From NCBI GenBank assembly GCA_014607495.2, contig CP053149.1, positions 14,024,120 through 14,088,119 on the forward strand: 64,000 nucleotides of DNA. Direction: 5' to 3'. A program made the position numbers and the translations under genes. The first letter of the stretch is position 1; each line of letters starts with the position of its first letter. Shown here in pieces: positions 61,048 to 64,000 of the stretch. This stretch comes from Carposina sasakii (lineage: Eukaryota; Arthropoda; Insecta; Lepidoptera; Carposinidae). Under the pieces are notes generated by a model, which saw only the letters and a list, made by a program, of their open reading frames with translations, ran no database searches and was not told the DNA's origin.

Positions 61048-61603
61048 CTGTAATGGAAAGATAAATAATTAGGAAAATACAAATATGAATGCTAATAATT
61101 GTTAGGGTAGACGTAGGTATAAGGACGGTGTGGTGGATGTTCGACTGCATAAAGTTTGAATAAAAACAAAATAAAATGTCGTAGGTAAGTACCGGGAAAA
61201 TTCTATTGACTATGAGATAAATACCTTCCTAAACTTGTTTTACTCATAGACCCCTTTCAATAGTTAACCGATTCTGGTAGACCCCCTACAGGCCTACTTA
61301 GGAATTACTTGTGAACCCCCATTTTTTTACGCCAACGTAGACCCCCATCGAGTCTCCTGTAGACCCCTGGGGGTCCACCTGGACCACTTTGGGAACTCCT
61401 GCTTTAGATCAAGATCTCCGTCACGATCCTGCAGTTTGGACTACCCCATTTTTTGGAGCATAGCCGTGTGCATATGTATGTATGTAAATACCTTTGAAGC
61501 TACACTTGCACTGCAAAAACCAAACTACTCACCCATTGACAAACTTAGCCGAATTAACCGAAGAAATAACCAATAAACATACAAAAACACTAAAACTAAA
61601 CAT
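60108..61603 (-). CDS. Wnt9: Wnt9 ligand, complete coding sequence in two exons
   Basis: Exons 61603-61533 and 61047-60108 join in phase 2 to give 336 residues. Wnt9 (the orthologue of fly Wnt4) is a secreted lipid-modified ligand acting through Frizzled-family receptors. Residues 1-18 form a signal peptide (MFSFSVFVCLLVISSVNS). The core has YDRWNCSL, ETALVHALMGASITHAVAKG, KGSGCGDEFKHG and the lipid-site motif CKCHGFSGSC (Ser at about residue 210). The tail shows YLAKTPNLCAGTKGRACRD, NCATLCCGRGF and VECDTCVEEVNFYTCK. The ECxxCxxxxxxYTCK ending and the NCxxxCCGRG spacing fit Wnt9 better than Wnt1, Wnt6 or Wnt10. A very basic stretch (KKIQGAGVVKRSITPKIKKK) lies between lipid site and tail. It lies upstream of Wnt1 in the same orientation, as in the ancestral Wnt9-Wnt1 cluster. 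Confidence 0.92.
61246..61404. repeat. hAT-like non-autonomous repeat (candidate)
   Basis: Repeats of a TAGACCCC word and an end reading TTTGGGAACTCCTGC, reminiscent of hAT ends. Located in the Wnt9 intron. The left end and target duplication were not defined. Confidence 0.35.
61533..61603 (-). CDS. Wnt9: Wnt9 exon 1 (signal peptide)
   Basis: ATG at 61603, donor aatgg|gtgagt. 23 residues plus two bases that pair with the first base of exon 2 to make Gly. The hydrophobic core VFVCLLVI is clear. The ATG is the only one that gives a signal peptide in phase with exon 2. Confidence 0.85.
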
Positions 61604-61905
61604 TTTAGACACCTAACGATCACATTTTCAGATTGAGAATTAGTTTTTTTCTAGTATTTTCGCATTGAGTGCGTTTTGCAAATGACTTCATAGTTTGAAG
61701 ATAACGAAGCAGACTGATATCGACGAAGGATGGTCCTAACTAAAAATGGCCATTGCAAACTTTAAAATCAATGTTCATACATGACGATGTGTTCTGACAA
61801 ACAATGCAGGGCAAAATGTTAAAATAGACGCTGAGACAAGAGGTTAAGTTTGTCTTATCGGAGGAAGTTTAGTCTGCTACTAATAAAATAACTAGGTTAA
61901 TTTTA
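61604..61905. other. Wnt9 5' flank
   Basis: Must contain the Wnt9 5' UTR and promoter. No TATA box or initiator stands out in the minus orientation. Confidence 0.4.
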
Positions 61906-61911
61906 TGTCGA

Positions 61912-62340
61912 CTTCGTCGTCGTCGTCGTCAGCCTATTGCAGTCCACTGCTAGACGTAGGCCTCCCCCAGTGTACGCCACATGCCTCGATCTCCCGTTTT
62001 TGCCATCCAGTCACTACCAGACATCCTCTTTAAGTCATCGGTCCATCTGGCCGGAGAGCGCCCAACGCTACGCTTGCCGTGGCGCGGTTTCCATTTGAGA
62101 ACCTGTTTACTCCACCGTCCATCGGTTCTACGACAGATGTGGCCTGCCCACTGCCACTTCAGTCTGCTACATTTCGAGACTATGTCTGTCACTTTGGTCT
62201 TCTGCCGGATAATCTCGTTTCGGACTTGGTCCATTAGCGAGCATTGGACCTTTCCATAGCTCTCTGAGTGACATGCAATCACCGATTGCATGCCAATCAG
62301 CCCCACCGTCAGGTTCCACGTCTCGGCTCCATAATTTTAT
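61912..62340 (-). mobile_element. Non-LTR retrotransposon 3' end (5'-truncated)
   Basis: On the minus strand, the C-terminus of an endonuclease/reverse-transcriptase polyprotein: LKWQWAGHICRRTDGRWSKQ, SPARWTDDLKRMSGSDW and GDRGMWRTLGEAYV. A TAG then replaces the CAG usual in the EAYVQQWTAIG ending of such elements. A short (GAC)n tail closes the element at 61914-61929. It is dead and 5'-truncated, as is usual for LINE copies. RTE/CR1-like class is likely but unproven. Confidence 0.75.
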
Positions 62341-62399
62341 GTATTTAATTTTAAAAGAATGGATTTGGTAATCTTCTATGCTGCTCTGGGAGTGAAAAT

Positions 62400-62625
62400 A
62401 AAAGTATAATACAGCTGCTTTTCTTCCCGGGCATACTGTACAAGTCAGTAGAGGGACAAGAGGGTCTTGGTGTTTTGTAGGCGATGGGCTGACCACCTGT
62501 CACTACTAACCGAACTTGTACATTTCAACTATACCCTCAAAATTGGTCAAAAGTGGCACCATGTGGTTCTATCGGTTCTTGGTGCTCTGCCTACCCCGTA
62601 AGGGATAAAGGTGTGTGATTTGGTG
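62400..62625. repeat. Retroelement-tail fragment G, copy 2
   Basis: Includes TAGGCGATGGGCTGACCACC, and AAGTGGCACCATGTGGTTCT followed by TGCTCTGCCTACCCCGTAAG, shared with 20640-20752. The ORF at 62167-62496 overlaps this and the LINE fragment and is not a gene. Confidence 0.6.
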
Positions 62626-63806
62626 ATCATTTTCTTATACAAGTCAGTCAAGCACCCTCTCAGCCTAGCAGATATAAACTAAACTAACAAAACTAACAAA
62701 AAACAAACAAAAAAGACCTAGTAGATATAAACTAGGTATTTTATGTTAAAGTAAAAAATAATATACCTTACCTTATTAGAATATTTTATGCCAAGTTTAG
62801 AAATTATTTTCTTTACAGCTATAAAAATGCTTGAGTAAATTTATTCTTTAGGTTCTTAAATATCTCAAATAGAAGGATAAAAAGAAACTCTTTATCACAG
62901 TGTTTCATTACAGTTAAAGAGGCCTTTATCACGCAATTTACTAGTTTTTATTCGTTACTCAATTTATCAAATTGTTTCACGTAAAATTCTATTTTTTTTC
63001 GAATACCTATATTCTTTAAATTCAATACGCACTTCTTGATTATTCGCTGTAGGCTTTTATCCCAATATTAATAAACGCAGAGGTTAAGTTGTGGAGTAAA
63101 TTTTTAAGTGAATTTTTTCTGGATAAAATTTGACGCACTTCATGGACAAAAAATAATAAAATAAAATAATAAACTAATTAATTCTAACTTACTAATAAAT
63201 AATAAAACAATATACTTTAGTTATAAATTATGGACATTTAAACAAGTACAATAATATAATTTAATTACTTAATTACATTGACATTTTAAGTTAATTTAAT
63301 TACTTTTTTACATTGACATTTTGATTTGCTATCTTTCCTTTCCGTACTTACCTACACAAAAATATTAATCCAATCGTGACTTAAAATTAAAAATGAATAA
63401 AATATTATAAATATACTACCTTCTACAAGAAGTACATGATAATTTGTAATAAATAAATAAAAAATTATAATTAACATGACGAATGATACAATTAAAATTG
63501 AACCTTAAACGAACCCGAAATTGACTATGAAATGCTTCAGTCTGCCTACCACACTAAAAACATGTTGCTGTGCCCAACAGGGTCATATGTTATCTGTAAA
63601 TTATTAATTAAGATCCTTAACTACATATGAATGCAATAAATGATTGAGTATTGAGTATAAATAACTACTATATTCCAAGATGGTAAAGTGGCATTTAGTA
63701 CAGTAATAGATAGTATATACGAATCTTTACCTACTATTCTGTCCAAATAGGCACAATACGGTCCCAAACTTTGTCACAATCTCATTTGCTGACTTAGTAG
63801 TCGATT
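62626..63806. other. AT-rich spacer, nothing recognised
   Basis: Very AT-rich with no supported gene or repeat family match within the window. Confidence 0.5.
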
Positions 63807-64000
63807 CGCACGAAAGTTCGCACGAATGTGCCAAACGTCCCCTTTCAAAAATAATATTATTTTAGTAAGTGTTTCGCCCGAATGTATTGTAATCTATGTT
63901 AATATAATGTAGTTTACAATACATTCGGGCGAAACGCCTAATAAAATAATATTATTTTTTAAAGGGGGACTTTGGCACGTTCGTGCGAACAAATTTCGTG
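63807..64000. repeat. Foldback element at right edge
   Basis: Arms GTTCGCACGAATGTGCCAAA and the inverted GGCACGTTCGTGCGAAC, with CATTCGGGCGAAAC and AAATAATATTATTTTA-type inner pairs. It forms a hairpin of almost 200 bp and continues to or past the window end. No coding capacity. Confidence 0.8.

Noticed and set aside
61981..62259. Plus-strand ORF of 92 codons
   Set aside because: Antisense of the non-LTR polyprotein fragment.

Overview
This window looks like nuclear DNA of a moth or butterfly (Lepidoptera). It is AT-rich, with split genes, long introns and many short dispersed repeats of kinds I associate with lepidopteran genomes (CGCGGACGGAGTCGCGGGCG ends, GACGCAAAAACGACGGGG blocks, TATACAGGGTG-ended miniature elements). 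The two best genes are Wnt ligands whose order and orientation match the ancestral insect Wnt9-Wnt1 linkage. The species cannot be named from the sequence alone.

Three genes can be rebuilt exon by exon, all on the minus strand. (1) Wnt9, two coding exons (61603-61533, 61047-60108), 336 residues. (2) Wnt1/wingless, four coding exons (23313-23219, 18175-17913, 10394-10096, 9250-8726), 393 residues; every splice phase agrees. (3) A secreted astacin-family protein (exons 3912-3852, 2808-2611, 2118-1931, 983-842) that leaves the window on the left. The expected zinc site HExxHxxGxxH is absent, so it appears to be a catalytically dead astacin; this is the most unusual observation here.

Layout: 1-3.9 kb, astacin exons with repeat insertions in the introns; 3.9-8.7 kb, AT-rich spacer and probable Wnt1 3' UTR; 8.7-23.3 kb, Wnt1 with introns of 0.85, 7.5 and 5.0 kb that are almost free of recognisable transposons; 23.3-25.3 kb, Wnt1 upstream region with a GC-rich block; 25.3-60 kb, a repeat-rich spacer between Wnt1 and Wnt9 holding a broken piggyBac with a nested foldback element, several MITE families, a SWIM zinc-finger ORF, an unrecognised 130-codon ORF and a few isolated exon-like segments; 60.1-61.6 kb, Wnt9; 61.6-64 kb, Wnt9 upstream sequence with a non-LTR retrotransposon tail and a foldback element at the right edge.

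Wnt1 and Wnt9 are secreted, lipid-modified morphogens. Their co-orientation and the repeat-poor Wnt1 introns fit a conserved regulatory block. The repeat-rich spacer looks like accumulated mobile-element debris, with a few segments that could be real exons or promoters.
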